A stretch of DNA of 64,000 nt from DATFNI01 sp963712305 (GTDB lineage Bacteria > Bacteroidota > Rhodothermia > Balneolales > DATFMH01). The translations under genes and the position numbers were made by a program. Shown here in pieces: positions 44,316-55,600 of this stretch. Where the stretch lies: NCBI GenBank assembly GCA_963712305.1, contig CAVQHI010000001.1, positions 806,001 to 870,000 on the forward strand. The letters run 5' to 3'. The notes below the pieces were generated by a model. That model saw nothing but the letters and a program-made list of their open reading frames with translations. It did no database searches and was not told where the DNA came from. Numbering within the stretch: the first letter of the stretch is position 1; each line of letters opens with the position of its first letter.

Positions 44316-47300
44316 ATGTGGGGTGTCAGCCTGTTTCTGGGTAGTCTACTCCTGAATTGTGTGCCGCTTTCAGCTCAGGGATTGCGAGTCGATAAAGTTA
44401 CGCCCAATTATATCGAGTACGTTGTCCGGAACGACAGTTTGGATACTGGTTCTCCCGTCGATTTTGTCATTCCCTATGACAAAGGTGCTGATTCATTTCA
44501 AATTTTGGGCCAATCCGTGGTTCCCATACCTGTCGGCAAGGTGGCAAATCCATCTTTATATAAAGACAACGGAAATACGGAAGTTTCGCCGTTGGTTCAA
44601 ATAACGAGAACTGGCATCTCTCAGAAGCAACGCGTTGCTAATTTGCATATCAATATATCGCGATACAGGTCATCTGATCGTATGGTGCTGATCACAAAGT
44701 ACCTGCGGATTCGCGTTGAGCGACCTGGAACACAGCCGCTCATTTCAGAACGTGCTCCCGGGATGTCGGAAAACATGACTCAGCAGAATGAGAGTAGTCC
44801 CCTCACCAGCGGAACCTGGTATAAAATTCCTTTTCACCGCAATGGTATTTACCGAATCGACAAGCAGTATCTGACGAATCTTGGAATTAATGTGAGTAAC
44901 ATCGATCCACGTAATATCCAGTTGTGGGGTACAAACGGATATGAGTTACCGCATCCCAACGCTGATTCAAGACCGTCGTTCGCACAGATACCAATCATCG
45001 TATCCGGCGAGTCCGACGGATCATTCGATGACAGCGATTACATCTTGTTCTACGGCAATAGTCCAAATCAAAATATTTATGACACCAACACAAAGTCATG
45101 GCATCATAAATTACATCCCTACAGTACACAGAACTATGTATTTCTGACGGTAGGTAGCAATGCGGGAGAACGGTTGCATTCGGTAACAGCACAAGGAAGC
45201 GGACAAACGATAACAACCTTCCGGGATTTTCTCTGGAAGGAAGATGAACTCCACAAATCGGAACCCGACATCAAGTCTGGTACACAGTGGCTTGGACAAC
45301 AGTTCACCAATGAATCATTCAATAATCAGCAGACAATATTTGCCGACACACTCGCAGGCCTGCCAGCAAACGGTTCCTTGCAGGTACTTATGCAGTTTGC
45401 CGCAAAATCGCAGTCCACTTCATTTTTCAATATAACGGCCAATAATGTTAACCTCGGGCAGGTCAGCATTCCTCCCATCAGTGATTACAATGGTGATACC
45501 GGCTACTCAGCCTACGAAAGTTCTATTAGCCGAAGCATAACAAGCATTTCCTACGCCAATGGGATTATTAAGGTTAGCGCGGCATTTAACAGCGGGTCAT
45601 CGAGTGCCAACGGATGGATCGACTGGATTGAACTGAGCATCCCGAGAACCCTTCAAGCCAAAGACGGACGGCTCCTGTTTTACTCGCCCAATGACGGACA
45701 AACAAATGACGTCGGTACATACCAGTTGAGTGGATTCAGCAACAAACCAATCGTTATGGACGTCACAGATCCGGTAAATCCCGATCTGCTCACAGTCCAG
45801 GGTTCCGGCAACAACTATTCGATCCCCTGGTACGCCAACGGCGGACACATGCTGATAGCACAGACAAATTTTTATACGCCCGAAACAGGCACCACTGTTC
45901 CAAACCAGGATCTTCACGGTATCACCGACTATCCGAACTATATTATCGTTACTGCTCCCGATTTTCTTGCTGAAGCTAATGATATTGCGAACTTCCACAA
46001 GAAAAATGATGGATTTCGTCCATTAGTGGTAACCCAGGAGCAAATCTTCAACGAATTCTCGGGCGGCGTGCCGGATGTTTCTGCAATTCGGGATTTCATG
46101 CGGTATCTCTACGTGCGTGCCGGAACCAATGCCAATCGCCTGCCCAAATACCTTCTCTTGTTCGGAAACACGACATATGATTATAAGGGGATTGAGAAAA
46201 GTGTTCCTGAAAAGAATTATGTCTTCACTTACGAAAGCAATGAATCCCTGCAGAGGATTAATACTTTTGCCAGTGACGATTATTATGGCTTACTGGACCA
46301 ATATGAAGGCGAGTGGGCTCAAAATGACAACAGCGAACTACTGGATGTAGGAGTAGGAAGAATTACGGTTGATAATGAACAAGATGCCAAAGCCGCCGTA
46401 AAAAAGATTGAGACCTACAGTAATCCCGCTAACAACGGCGACTGGAAAACCCTGTTTACGTTTGCTGCCGATGACGATTTTCCCCATCCTCTTGATAATC
46501 GTGACCTGCATGTCCTTAATGCAGATTCCACTTCTGTTATCGTCACGAATTCAGACAACGGCCTTCACTTGAAAAAAATCTATGAGTTCAGCTATCCGGT
46601 CGAGAATACGACAGCTGGAAGACGAATTCCGGAAGCTACGCAGGCTTTTATCAATAGCGTTAATAATGGAGAACTCGTCATTAACTACTCCGGACACGGT
46701 GGGAACCAGGTGTTAAGTGACGAACGACTCTTTGTATCAGATTATACCAGCCAGTTTTATAACAAGAATCAACTTGCAATTTTTGTCACGGCTACCTGTT
46801 CATTCGGACGCTATGACGATACAGACCTCCAGTCCGGCGCTGAGATTACACAGCTATATCCCGATGGGGGAATGATCGCCTCTTTCAGTACAACACGGGT
46901 CGTTTATACCAGTGATAATCCCTACACGCTCAATTTTGGCATCAACAGGATCATCACTCAATACATGAGCACTCGCGATGAAGTAACCGGTCAGCCGCGG
47001 CGGCTTGGAGATATCTATCGCCTTACCAAGATCACAGGTATTGCAGGTCCAAGTTTCAACAGCAGAAAATTTATCCTACTTGGTGACCCCGGACTAAAGA
47101 TTGGCCTTCCTAATAAAAATATCCAGCTCGACAAGGTCAACAATGTCGCACAACTTTCTGACACAACGATTAACCTCCGTGCACTCGACAAGGTTCATAT
47201 CGAAGGTGACGTACTGAACTATGATCAGAGTGTGGCAAGTGATTTCAATGGCACAGTATTTGTACAGGTATATGATGCCAACCGTTCAGTTAAGCTTCCC

Positions 47301-48227
47301 AACAGAGATTGGATGCAATACGGTTGTTATTTGAAAAATTGCAGCTATAACGTAAGAACGGATATTCTGTTCAGTGGACGTGCCACCGTAACGGGCGGGC
47401 ACTTTAAAGCCGACTTTATTCTTCCTAAAGATATTTCCTATTCCGGCCGCAGAGGACGAATGACTTTTTACGCCACTTCAGGCACAGTTGATGCGTCGGG
47501 TGAATACAACCGTTTCACTTTGTCCGGGACGAATCCAAATGCGGTAAACGATAATTCGGGACCGGCTATCACCATGTATCTCAATGACAAATCCTTCCTT
47601 AACGGAAACCTTGTTAATCAGTCTCCGGACCTTGTAGTTAATCTTAACGATCCATCCGGAATCAATACGACGGGCAATGGCGTAGGACACGAACTTATTG
47701 CGCAGCTCACTAGCCCCAATAAACCTAACCAGACGATCGTTCTTAATGACTTTTACACCAGTAATCTCGATAATTTCACAAGTGGAAAAATACAGTACCG
47801 GTTCAACAGCCTTCCGGAAGGTGATTATCACCTGAATCTTCGTGCGTGGGACGTTTACAATAATCCCTCTCAATCATCAATCTCTTTTAAAGTCGCCAAC
47901 AGCGACCACCTGACTGTTAGACGTGTCTACAACTTTCCGAATCCAATGAATAATGAGACACGTTTTATTATCGAGCATAATCAACCTGGCATACCACTGG
48001 ACATTCATATTCGAATTTATACACTTAGTGGCCGTCCGGTAGCTCATATTGACCGAGACGGAATTGTAAGTAATGCTCCATATGCGAGCATCGAGTGGTC
48101 TGGCAGAGACGACGACAACGATCGCCTGGCTACAGGAACATATTTGTATTCAGTTAAAGTGAAAGCCCAAACCGATTCGGGCACACAAACACAAGACCGG
48201 ATCGACAAACTGGTCATTATCCACTAA
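44316..48227 (+). CDS. porU: Type IX secretion system sortase PorU
   Basis: 1303 aa from the ATG at 44316; a TTG at 44292 would add eight residues, including a lysine before the hydrophobic core. The signal peptide ends PLSAQ. A long beta-rich N-terminal part leads to a gingipain-like C25 peptidase domain with catalytic His794 in YSGHGGNQ and Cys828 in TATCSFGRYDD. The C-terminus carries an NFPNPMN segment and a beta domain like FlgD/T9SS sorting domains, ending DKLVIIH. PorU removes sorting domains from T9SS cargo and attaches it to the surface sugar anchor. It heads a seven-gene run. Confidence 0.93.
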   Translation: MWGVSLFLGSLLLNCVPLSAQGLRVDKVTPNYIEYVVRNDSLDTGSPVDFVIPYDKGADSFQILGQSVVPIPVGKVANPSLYKDNGNTEVSPLVQITRTGISQKQRVANLHINISRYRSSDRMVLITKYLRIRVERPGTQPLISERAPGMSENMTQQNESSPLTSGTWYKIPFHRNGIYRIDKQYLTNLGINVSNIDPRNIQLWGTNGYELPHPNADSRPSFAQIPIIVSGESDGSFDDSDYILFYGNSPNQNIYDTNTKSWHHKLHPYSTQNYVFLTVGSNAGERLHSVTAQGSGQTITTFRDFLWKEDELHKSEPDIKSGTQWLGQQFTNESFNNQQTIFADTLAGLPANGSLQVLMQFAAKSQSTSFFNITANNVNLGQVSIPPISDYNGDTGYSAYESSISRSITSISYANGIIKVSAAFNSGSSSANGWIDWIELSIPRTLQAKDGRLLFYSPNDGQTNDVGTYQLSGFSNKPIVMDVTDPVNPDLLTVQGSGNNYSIPWYANGGHMLIAQTNFYTPETGTTVPNQDLHGITDYPNYIIVTAPDFLAEANDIANFHKKNDGFRPLVVTQEQIFNEFSGGVPDVSAIRDFMRYLYVRAGTNANRLPKYLLLFGNTTYDYKGIEKSVPEKNYVFTYESNESLQRINTFASDDYYGLLDQYEGEWAQNDNSELLDVGVGRITVDNEQDAKAAVKKIETYSNPANNGDWKTLFTFAADDDFPHPLDNRDLHVLNADSTSVIVTNSDNGLHLKKIYEFSYPVENTTAGRRIPEATQAFINSVNNGELVINYSGHGGNQVLSDERLFVSDYTSQFYNKNQLAIFVTATCSFGRYDDTDLQSGAEITQLYPDGGMIASFSTTRVVYTSDNPYTLNFGINRIITQYMSTRDEVTGQPRRLGDIYRLTKITGIAGPSFNSRKFILLGDPGLKIGLPNKNIQLDKVNNVAQLSDTTINLRALDKVHIEGDVLNYDQSVASDFNGTVFVQVYDANRSVKLPNRDWMQYGCYLKNCSYNVRTDILFSGRATVTGGHFKADFILPKDISYSGRRGRMTFYATSGTVDASGEYNRFTLSGTNPNAVNDNSGPAITMYLNDKSFLNGNLVNQSPDLVVNLNDPSGINTTGNGVGHELIAQLTSPNKPNQTIVLNDFYTSNLDNFTSGKIQYRFNSLPEGDYHLNLRAWDVYNNPSQSSISFKVANSDHLTVRRVYNFPNPMNNETRFIIEHNQPGIPLDIHIRIYTLSGRPVAHIDRDGIVSNAPYASIEWSGRDDDNDRLATGTYLYSVKVKAQTDSGTQTQDRIDKLVIIH

Positions 48228-48275
48228 TACGTAAAAGATTTTGAACCAAACAAAAACCAAGCAACAGCATATATC

Positions 48276-49388
48276 ATGAAATCATCCATCAAATACCTGC
48301 TTGCGATTTCAGTAATCATCCTGATGAGCCTGCCTGTTAAGGCACAAGTAAGTGCGACAGCTGTTCCATTTTTGCAGATTGAACCCGATTCCCGGGGCGC
48401 CGGGATGGGTAACGCAAATGTGGCTATCGCTGACAACGCATATGCGATTTTTTGGAATCCGGCCGGACTGGCCTATCAAAAAGGAAACCAAATAAGTATC
48501 ACTCACTCCAACTGGCTGCCCAAATTCCATACCGACCTCTTTTATGATTATCTCGTCGGCAAATATTATGTCGACGGCATTGGTACATTTGCAGGAGGCG
48601 TCACATTCCTGAACCTCGGCAAACAAACCAAGACGGATGAACAAGGCAATACAACCGGTGAATTCCGCAGTTATGAGCTTGCTGCCGGCGTTTCGTACGG
48701 ATTCAAAGTCAGCAAGAACTTCGCGCTTGGTACCGGAATCCGTTATATCTACAGTGATCTTGTTCCAACCAATACGATCGTTGGCGAACAACGTGCGAAA
48801 AACGGGACCAGTATCGGAGTTGACCTTGCCGGACTCTATCGCACGAATGTATTCCAGGTTTTGGGTCGCCGTGCACGCTTCAGCGCAGGCGCGAATCTGT
48901 CAAACATCGGTCCTGCTATCCAGTACACCGACAATCCACAGAAAGACCCCCTGCCAACGGAACTGCGTGTCGGATGGTCATACACCATGGAACTCGACCA
49001 GGACGGTTATAATACCATTACCATCGCGAATGATGTATCCAAGATCATGGCGCGCAAGGATACAGCCGGATATAGCAAAGGAATCCTGGACGGCATCTTC
49101 AATTCATGGGGATCATATACTCGGTTCGACGGAACAAATTATGTAAATCTGTCACTTATGGATCAGCTGATGATAGGTACAGGTATTGAATACTGGTATA
49201 ACAATCAGTTTGCCATAAGAACGGGATATTTTTATGAATCGCCAAAGAATGGCGGCCGGGAATATCTAACCTTTGGTGCCGGTTTGCGATATAATATATT
49301 TGGTGTAGATTTCAGCTACATTTACACCATCAAACAGGATAACCCGCTATCTGACACAATAAGGTTTTCATTACTCCTGAATTTTTAA
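48276..49388 (+). CDS. porV: Type IX secretion system outer-membrane protein PorV
   Basis: 370 aa with a signal peptide (about 1-23, ending VKAQ). It opens with AVPFLQIEPDSRGAGMGNANVA and IFWNPAGLA, the PorV hallmark, followed by a 14-strand-type FadL-like barrel ending RFSLLLNF. PorV carries cargo from the translocon to the PorU attachment complex. Its place 48 bp after porU supports that role. Confidence 0.93.
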   Translation: MKSSIKYLLAISVIILMSLPVKAQVSATAVPFLQIEPDSRGAGMGNANVAIADNAYAIFWNPAGLAYQKGNQISITHSNWLPKFHTDLFYDYLVGKYYVDGIGTFAGGVTFLNLGKQTKTDEQGNTTGEFRSYELAAGVSYGFKVSKNFALGTGIRYIYSDLVPTNTIVGEQRAKNGTSIGVDLAGLYRTNVFQVLGRRARFSAGANLSNIGPAIQYTDNPQKDPLPTELRVGWSYTMELDQDGYNTITIANDVSKIMARKDTAGYSKGILDGIFNSWGSYTRFDGTNYVNLSLMDQLMIGTGIEYWYNNQFAIRTGYFYESPKNGGREYLTFGAGLRYNIFGVDFSYIYTIKQDNPLSDTIRFSLLLNF

Positions 49389-49413
49389 CGAGCTAATGTA
49401 TACGACGGCCTGA

Positions 49414-52400
49414 ATGGGAATTGCTTGGTTTTGGAGCAGAAGTAGTACAACAGCAGTGCTACTTCTGCTTTTTTTTACAGTTATTGGTGCACGGGCACAA
49501 ACGGCTAATCAGCTAGTCTATCAACCTCATCCTTATAAAGTAGAGACACAACAAACTCTGAGAGGTACGGGCACACTGACCATCGTTGCCGTTATGGTAT
49601 CGTTCCAACAAGACGACAATCCCTATACAAGTGGTAACGGACTCTTCAACACCTCTATAGTCGACACCAACGCATCCAGCTATTTCTCAGCGAATGATGT
49701 CAGGATCGATCCCCTGCCACATAACGAGGCCTATTTCGAGGCCCATCTAAAATTTGCAAAGAACTACTTCGAGACGGCCTCCGCCGGCAAGCTGAAGGTT
49801 AATTACCTGCTGCTTCCCAAAGTTTATCAGCTGAACAATAAGATGGAGGCTTACAGCCCGCTCGGTGACGATAATTCTGAAGATTATAAATTAGCTAACC
49901 TTGTACATGACACATGGAATGCCGTGCAACAATCGGGCGGGTTCAATACCAGCGGACTGGATCCCGAACATACGGTATTCGTCATCTTTCACGCCGGTAC
50001 AGGACGTGAATTTGATTTCCGGGGTACTTCACTCGACCACACGCCTCAGGACATCCCTTCTATTTTCCTTGATCGAAGCAACCTGGGCAGATTGCTTAAT
50101 CAACCTGGTTTCACCGGTTTTCCGGTCGGTGATAGCGGCTTCCGCGTCACAAATGCAGCGATCATGCCTGAAACGGAATCCCATCTGGCTACAGATATCG
50201 CCGGAACACGCTATCTTGTTGAATTCTCAACAAATGGCCTCCTCTGCGCTACCATAGGCAACTATCTGGGCCTGCCCGATCTCTACAACACAAGGACCGG
50301 TGATTCCGGAATCGGACAGTTTGGATTGATGGATCCGGCCGGATTCTTCGCTTATCGCGGCCTCTTTCCACCGGAACCATCGGCATGGGAGAAACTTCGG
50401 TTAGGCTGGACCAATTCCTTTAATGTATCGCTAAATGATACAAGCACAATCAAACTACCCGCTTCATCACTTCACAAGACAAATAGTGTTGCCAGATACG
50501 ACATATCCCGTGACGAATACTTTCTCGTTGAAAACAGGTATCGTGATCCTTCAGGAAACGGGCTCAATCTTAATATTCAGCAACCCGATGGCTCTGAAAT
50601 TGTACAACATATAAGTGATAGCAATCCATATTTTAATAATTCTTTTCCGGACAGTATCCTTTCCCAGATAAAGACCGGAACCTTAACCGGTGTTAATAAT
50701 TACGACTGGGCCTTGCCGGGCGGTGTGGATGCCGGATCGGATAACGAAGTCGGCACCCAGGACGACCGGCTGTTAATGGGCGGTCAACTTATCTGGCATA
50801 TTGATGACGGGGTAATACAACGGCAGGAGTCGGCTGATGCGATTAATAATAACCCTGATCGAAAGGGTGTCAACTTAATGGAAGCTGACGGATCGCAAGA
50901 TATCGGACGCAGCATTCCCAACCTCTTCTTCCAGGATGCCGCCACCGGTACGCCGTTTGACTTCTGGTGGAGCGGAAATAATTCGTCGGTGATCACAGAA
51001 GCTGGTGATACCCTGAAATTGTACAAGAACCGTTTTGCTGATGACACACGTCCGAATAACCGCAGTAATACCGGCAGCCCTACATTTTTTGAGTTTTATG
51101 ATTTCTCCGGAAATCAACCGGTAGCCACATTTCGTGCCAAATCAGCCGCTGCTGACTGGTTCAAAAAAGTACCTTTATCTCCCTCTTCCCCTCTACCTGA
51201 TGGAATTGGAAACGACGCACCTGCTGATAACCCGTATCCGCTTGGACTACAGATCTTCACATCCACAGCGGCGGATACTTTTTTGATCGTTCCGTCTTAC
51301 AAGTCTGTTTATTCAATCATGTTATCTGGTAGTCAACGGGGTGATCTCACAGACTTTCAGTTTCCCTATCCCCAGCAGCCATTTATCAGCAGCCAGATTG
51401 TGCTTGGCCGTGAAGCCGGTACAGGTACTCATCCAACAGAGGCGTGGAAGCTGGTAGATGGTCAATGGACGAAAGCCTGGGAGAACTCGAATATTACTTC
51501 TGTGCCGGCTTTGATCAGTTCTGAAAACGGTGATACCCTGCAGGTAGATTTTACCGATAAAGGAATGCTGGCCTCAGATGGTACGACTGTTATACGAACC
51601 GGTCAAAACCAGCAGTCTAAAAAGATCAATGGTGTCTATTCCTTGATCGATCAGGGTACGCTATCGCTGTCTGACAAGAGTTTTAACGAATCTCTGACAA
51701 ATAGTAAAAGACTTTACACCGGCGCCCTGCAGATCAACGCTGCAACATCTGCGTTCTTTGCCCTTCTTGACAACAGCTTTCAATATATCAGTCAGAATCA
51801 GAACTCTGACCTGTTTCACTCATCCCAGACACTGAAACCGGTTGATGGCATCTTGCTTGGCTGGCCTTCACTTGTTGATTTTAACGGTGATGGCACCATG
51901 AACCTGGTGTATGTTAATAAAACGGACAATACCCTCGAAGCACTCAATCCGAATGGATCATTTCTGAACTCATTTCCGGTCAATGCACCGTCGGGTTCCC
52001 ATTTTGTAGGAACTCCCCTTGTTGTGAACCTCGATGGCAGCGAAGGTTCAGAAATACTGATTGGAGCCACAGACAGCGTTTCCTATGTCATCCATGGCTA
52101 TAATCAGCACATGCAGGAATTATCAGGATTTCCGCTTTATGTCGGAGGCTTGTCTGATTCGTCTGGCACTCCCGTTGAACCCGTTTTTTACAACCACACT
52201 CTTTATGCTGTGAGTCCGGCCGGAGATATTAAAGCCTGGTCATTTCCAAAATCCGATAAACCCACCTCCTGGGGAAGTTTGTATGGAAATGGAAAGTATA
52301 ACAAGGTCTATTCATTTGATCTTGGAAAACCTGCCGGTCCGGCTGCAACAGCGCTCTTGAATGTCAATGAAACGTACAACTGGCCGAATCCGGCTGATCA

Positions 52401-52632
52401 GATTACTCATCTGCGTGTGCAAACAAGCAAGGCCGCCGATGTGTCCATAACCATCATCACGATGAGCGGACGAATGTTGTATCAGAAACATCTGAGAACG
52501 AGTGCCGGCGTACCTTCGGAAGTACAATTGATGACCAGCCAGTGGGGTAACGGGGCCTATTATGCACGCGTTCACGCCAGTGACGGATCACGATCGGGTA
52601 GCAAACTGGTTAAAATTGCAGTAATACATTGA
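49414..52632 (+). CDS. M6-family protease homologue with degraded zinc site and T9SS sorting domain
   Basis: 1072 aa with a signal peptide (about 1-29, ending ARAQ). The first ~400 residues follow the M6 (immune-inhibitor A-like) family: FAKNYFETASAGKL, FVIFHAGTGREFD, and the segment just before GLPDLY. Where the family has HExGH, this protein reads ATIGN (279-283), so both zinc histidines and the catalytic Glu are gone. The rest is beta-rich, with a VDFNGDGTMNLVY element of FG-GAP type near residue 825. The C-terminal ~85 residues (NWPNP start, SGRMLYQ, KIAVIH end) form a type A T9SS sorting domain. It lies between porV and the next barrel gene, 25 bp after porV. Confidence 0.8.
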   Translation: MGIAWFWSRSSTTAVLLLLFFTVIGARAQTANQLVYQPHPYKVETQQTLRGTGTLTIVAVMVSFQQDDNPYTSGNGLFNTSIVDTNASSYFSANDVRIDPLPHNEAYFEAHLKFAKNYFETASAGKLKVNYLLLPKVYQLNNKMEAYSPLGDDNSEDYKLANLVHDTWNAVQQSGGFNTSGLDPEHTVFVIFHAGTGREFDFRGTSLDHTPQDIPSIFLDRSNLGRLLNQPGFTGFPVGDSGFRVTNAAIMPETESHLATDIAGTRYLVEFSTNGLLCATIGNYLGLPDLYNTRTGDSGIGQFGLMDPAGFFAYRGLFPPEPSAWEKLRLGWTNSFNVSLNDTSTIKLPASSLHKTNSVARYDISRDEYFLVENRYRDPSGNGLNLNIQQPDGSEIVQHISDSNPYFNNSFPDSILSQIKTGTLTGVNNYDWALPGGVDAGSDNEVGTQDDRLLMGGQLIWHIDDGVIQRQESADAINNNPDRKGVNLMEADGSQDIGRSIPNLFFQDAATGTPFDFWWSGNNSSVITEAGDTLKLYKNRFADDTRPNNRSNTGSPTFFEFYDFSGNQPVATFRAKSAAADWFKKVPLSPSSPLPDGIGNDAPADNPYPLGLQIFTSTAADTFLIVPSYKSVYSIMLSGSQRGDLTDFQFPYPQQPFISSQIVLGREAGTGTHPTEAWKLVDGQWTKAWENSNITSVPALISSENGDTLQVDFTDKGMLASDGTTVIRTGQNQQSKKINGVYSLIDQGTLSLSDKSFNESLTNSKRLYTGALQINAATSAFFALLDNSFQYISQNQNSDLFHSSQTLKPVDGILLGWPSLVDFNGDGTMNLVYVNKTDNTLEALNPNGSFLNSFPVNAPSGSHFVGTPLVVNLDGSEGSEILIGATDSVSYVIHGYNQHMQELSGFPLYVGGLSDSSGTPVEPVFYNHTLYAVSPAGDIKAWSFPKSDKPTSWGSLYGNGKYNKVYSFDLGKPAGPAATALLNVNETYNWPNPADQITHLRVQTSKAADVSITIITMSGRMLYQKHLRTSAGVPSEVQLMTSQWGNGAYYARVHASDGSRSGSKLVKIAVIH

Positions 52633-55600
52633 TGCGACGCAGGATCAAAGACATATCACTTTTAATATTCGGCTTGATAATCCTTGCGGGATTATTTGCG
52701 CAGCCGGCAAGAGCCCAGGAAAATCCATACTATTACGATTATCCCTACAATAACATCAAGTGGTATACGATACAGAGCCCGCACTTCCTGATTCATTTTC
52801 AAAAAGGAAACAGCAGATCAGCACAGGTCGTATCACGCGTTGCCGAGGAGGTATACGGTCCGTTAACATCACTTTATCATCATAAGCCGGATTCACGGAT
52901 CAGTATCGTACTCCACGACCGTGAGGATTATTCAAACGGTGCCTCGTACTTCTTCGACAATATGATCGATATATGGGTCCCGGCACTCGACATGCCACTG
53001 CGTGGAACGCATAACTGGTTCCGCAACGTGATCTCGCACGAGTTCACTCATATGGTTCAGATACAAGCCGCCATGAAACGCAGCAGGCACGTTCCGGCAA
53101 TCTACTTTCAGTGGCTCTCCTATGAGAATGTTCGCCGTCCAGATGTTCTATACGGCTATCCAAATGGTGTCATAACCCTGCCTTTTGCAAGTGTTTCCGT
53201 GCCGGCCTGGCTTGCAGAAGGAACAGCCCAATTTCAACGCGAAGGTCTGCACTACGATTTTTGGGACAGTCAGCGCGACATGATCATTCGTACCCGGGCA
53301 CTCGATGGTTCGTTGCTTTCGCTCACTAAGATGGGCACTTTCAGCTCCAAAACCAGTATCGAACGCGAAGTGGTGTATAACCAGGGTTTCGGATTCACCC
53401 GCTACCTGGCGTATCGATTTGGTGAAGATGTACTTTATAAAATCACTCACGCTCTGTCAGAAAACGGCGTTAATGACATCTCGAAAGCCATCAAAGATGC
53501 CACCGGGATCGATGGATATATGGTTTACGACCAATGGGTAGACAGCCTCAGAAGTGAATATAAAGAAGGCACAAGTGATCTTAGGTTTTCTAAGAGTGAT
53601 ACGCTCGAGAAGAAAGGATTCTACAACCTTGCACCTCAGTTTTCGCCGGACGGCGGTCAACTGGCTTATCTCTCGAACAAAGGACGTGATACCTACGAGG
53701 TGAGTCTGTATCTGAAAAATTTCTCCGACAGCTCCTCTGCAGCGCTGATTCCAGACGCTCTGAAACTCCGTGAGACGCGTGATAATACCGATACCTATGG
53801 TTTTCCGATCGTTCCAAAGATAAAGCCTGATGCCGCGAAGTTCTCCTTCTCCCCTGATGGCAAGGAGATTGCCTACAGCCAGCACACCAATAATCCCTAT
53901 GGCGAATATTATCAGGATATTTTTATCTATAATCTTGATACAAAGAAAGATCATCGCCTCACACACAGTGCACGTATCAGCGAGCCCAACTGGTCGCCCG
54001 ATGGGAAGCTTCTGGTGGCGGTTCAGCAACATGATGCCACACTGAACCTTGTCACTCTTGATACAAAGACCGACTCAATCCAAACCTTGTTGAAATACAA
54101 TGACGGAGAGCAACTCTATCACCCTGTTTGGTCGAAAGACGGGGCTTCAATCTTTTATGCAGCATCAAACCTCGGATCTCGCGGTATCTATCGATATGAC
54201 ATGAAAACCGGTGAGGCAACACCTCTCCTGGTGAATGATTCTATCGATTATCGTGGTCCCTCCGTTGGACCGGATGGTAAATATCTGTATTACTCATCGA
54301 ATCCGGATGATATCTTCAATATCTACCGGATGAACATCAAAACGGGAAAAACAGAGCAGATCACCAGCGTGCTGGGCGGGGCATTCGAACCGACAGTCAA
54401 TGATAAAGGCCAATTGGCATACTCCGAGTACATGGCAGACGGTTTCAAAATATCGCTTGCCAAAATACCTGATGATGATCCGACATTGGGCACCTATCAC
54501 AAGCCGTCGTTTTCAAAAGTAAAAACTCTCAAAAATGCGGATTATGTTGGTTTGAATCATTTTGATGACCGGGACCTGCAGACCTTCAATAAGTCGGTTA
54601 TTGCCGAGGCCGACACCGGTTCATACAAGTTCGATATCAGCACGCGGGGCGAAACCAATCAGCGTTCGTTGTATTCCTATCACGATACGTTTACATCATT
54701 CAGTTTTTTCCCGGTTGTTCGTTTCGATAACTATGCACGTCCCGAAGGACCAAACGGCAAACTCATTACCCATGGACATTTAGGCCGGCTCGGACAAAAC
54801 CTGTGGCGTGATACCAAAGTCGGTTTCTATATGGCATCTCATGATGTCCTGAATCGTTTTTCCTTGTACGGAGGTGCCCTCTTCGGCCTCGGATCGGTCA
54901 ATGCATCCGGGATTGGTGATTTCATCTCCCCTGCCCGGTTGATCGACCTCGATCGCGATCTCTTCCTGATTGCCGAATATCGCGGACTTCCTTTCATTAA
55001 GAAAAGGTGGTCGCCAACTGCTTCCATTGAACTCTATAGCTTGCGGCGGAACGTAAAAAACGGGCTGTCTATCCAGGAATTCCCAAGCGTCTCACAGCTT
55101 CCTGATACAACTAAAGTGGATATAGCGTATGACATCTGGGAGGCTGATTTTTATCTGCGCAGCAAGATTGATAAATGGAATATGGTAGAACTCGGGGCGA
55201 CTTACTCACCGTACACTGTCACCACCAAGTCGTTCTATTCGAAAGAATACCGCCAATATTTGTCGAGCAGTTCATCGCAATATTTCATCGGTTCAGGACT
55301 GACAGCCGCTTACATTTTCGATCTCGAACAACCTTATCGGAATGATGATATCGCCCCTCTGGGAATCCGTGGCGAACTGCGCTATCGCTACCAGCCCAGC
55401 AAACTGTTAAGTAATTACGACATTAAGGATGGAATCCTGTCACCCAATTACCTGACATACAATAATCAGTCCGTTGAAGCAAAAATCCGGTTCGGATTTA
55501 AAGCACTGGGCGAAACAATGGACCTGAATACGCGATTCTTTACTTACTTTAATAATCCCGGTGATTATTTCTTCCAGGATTACATCGGCGGGTTTCCGGG

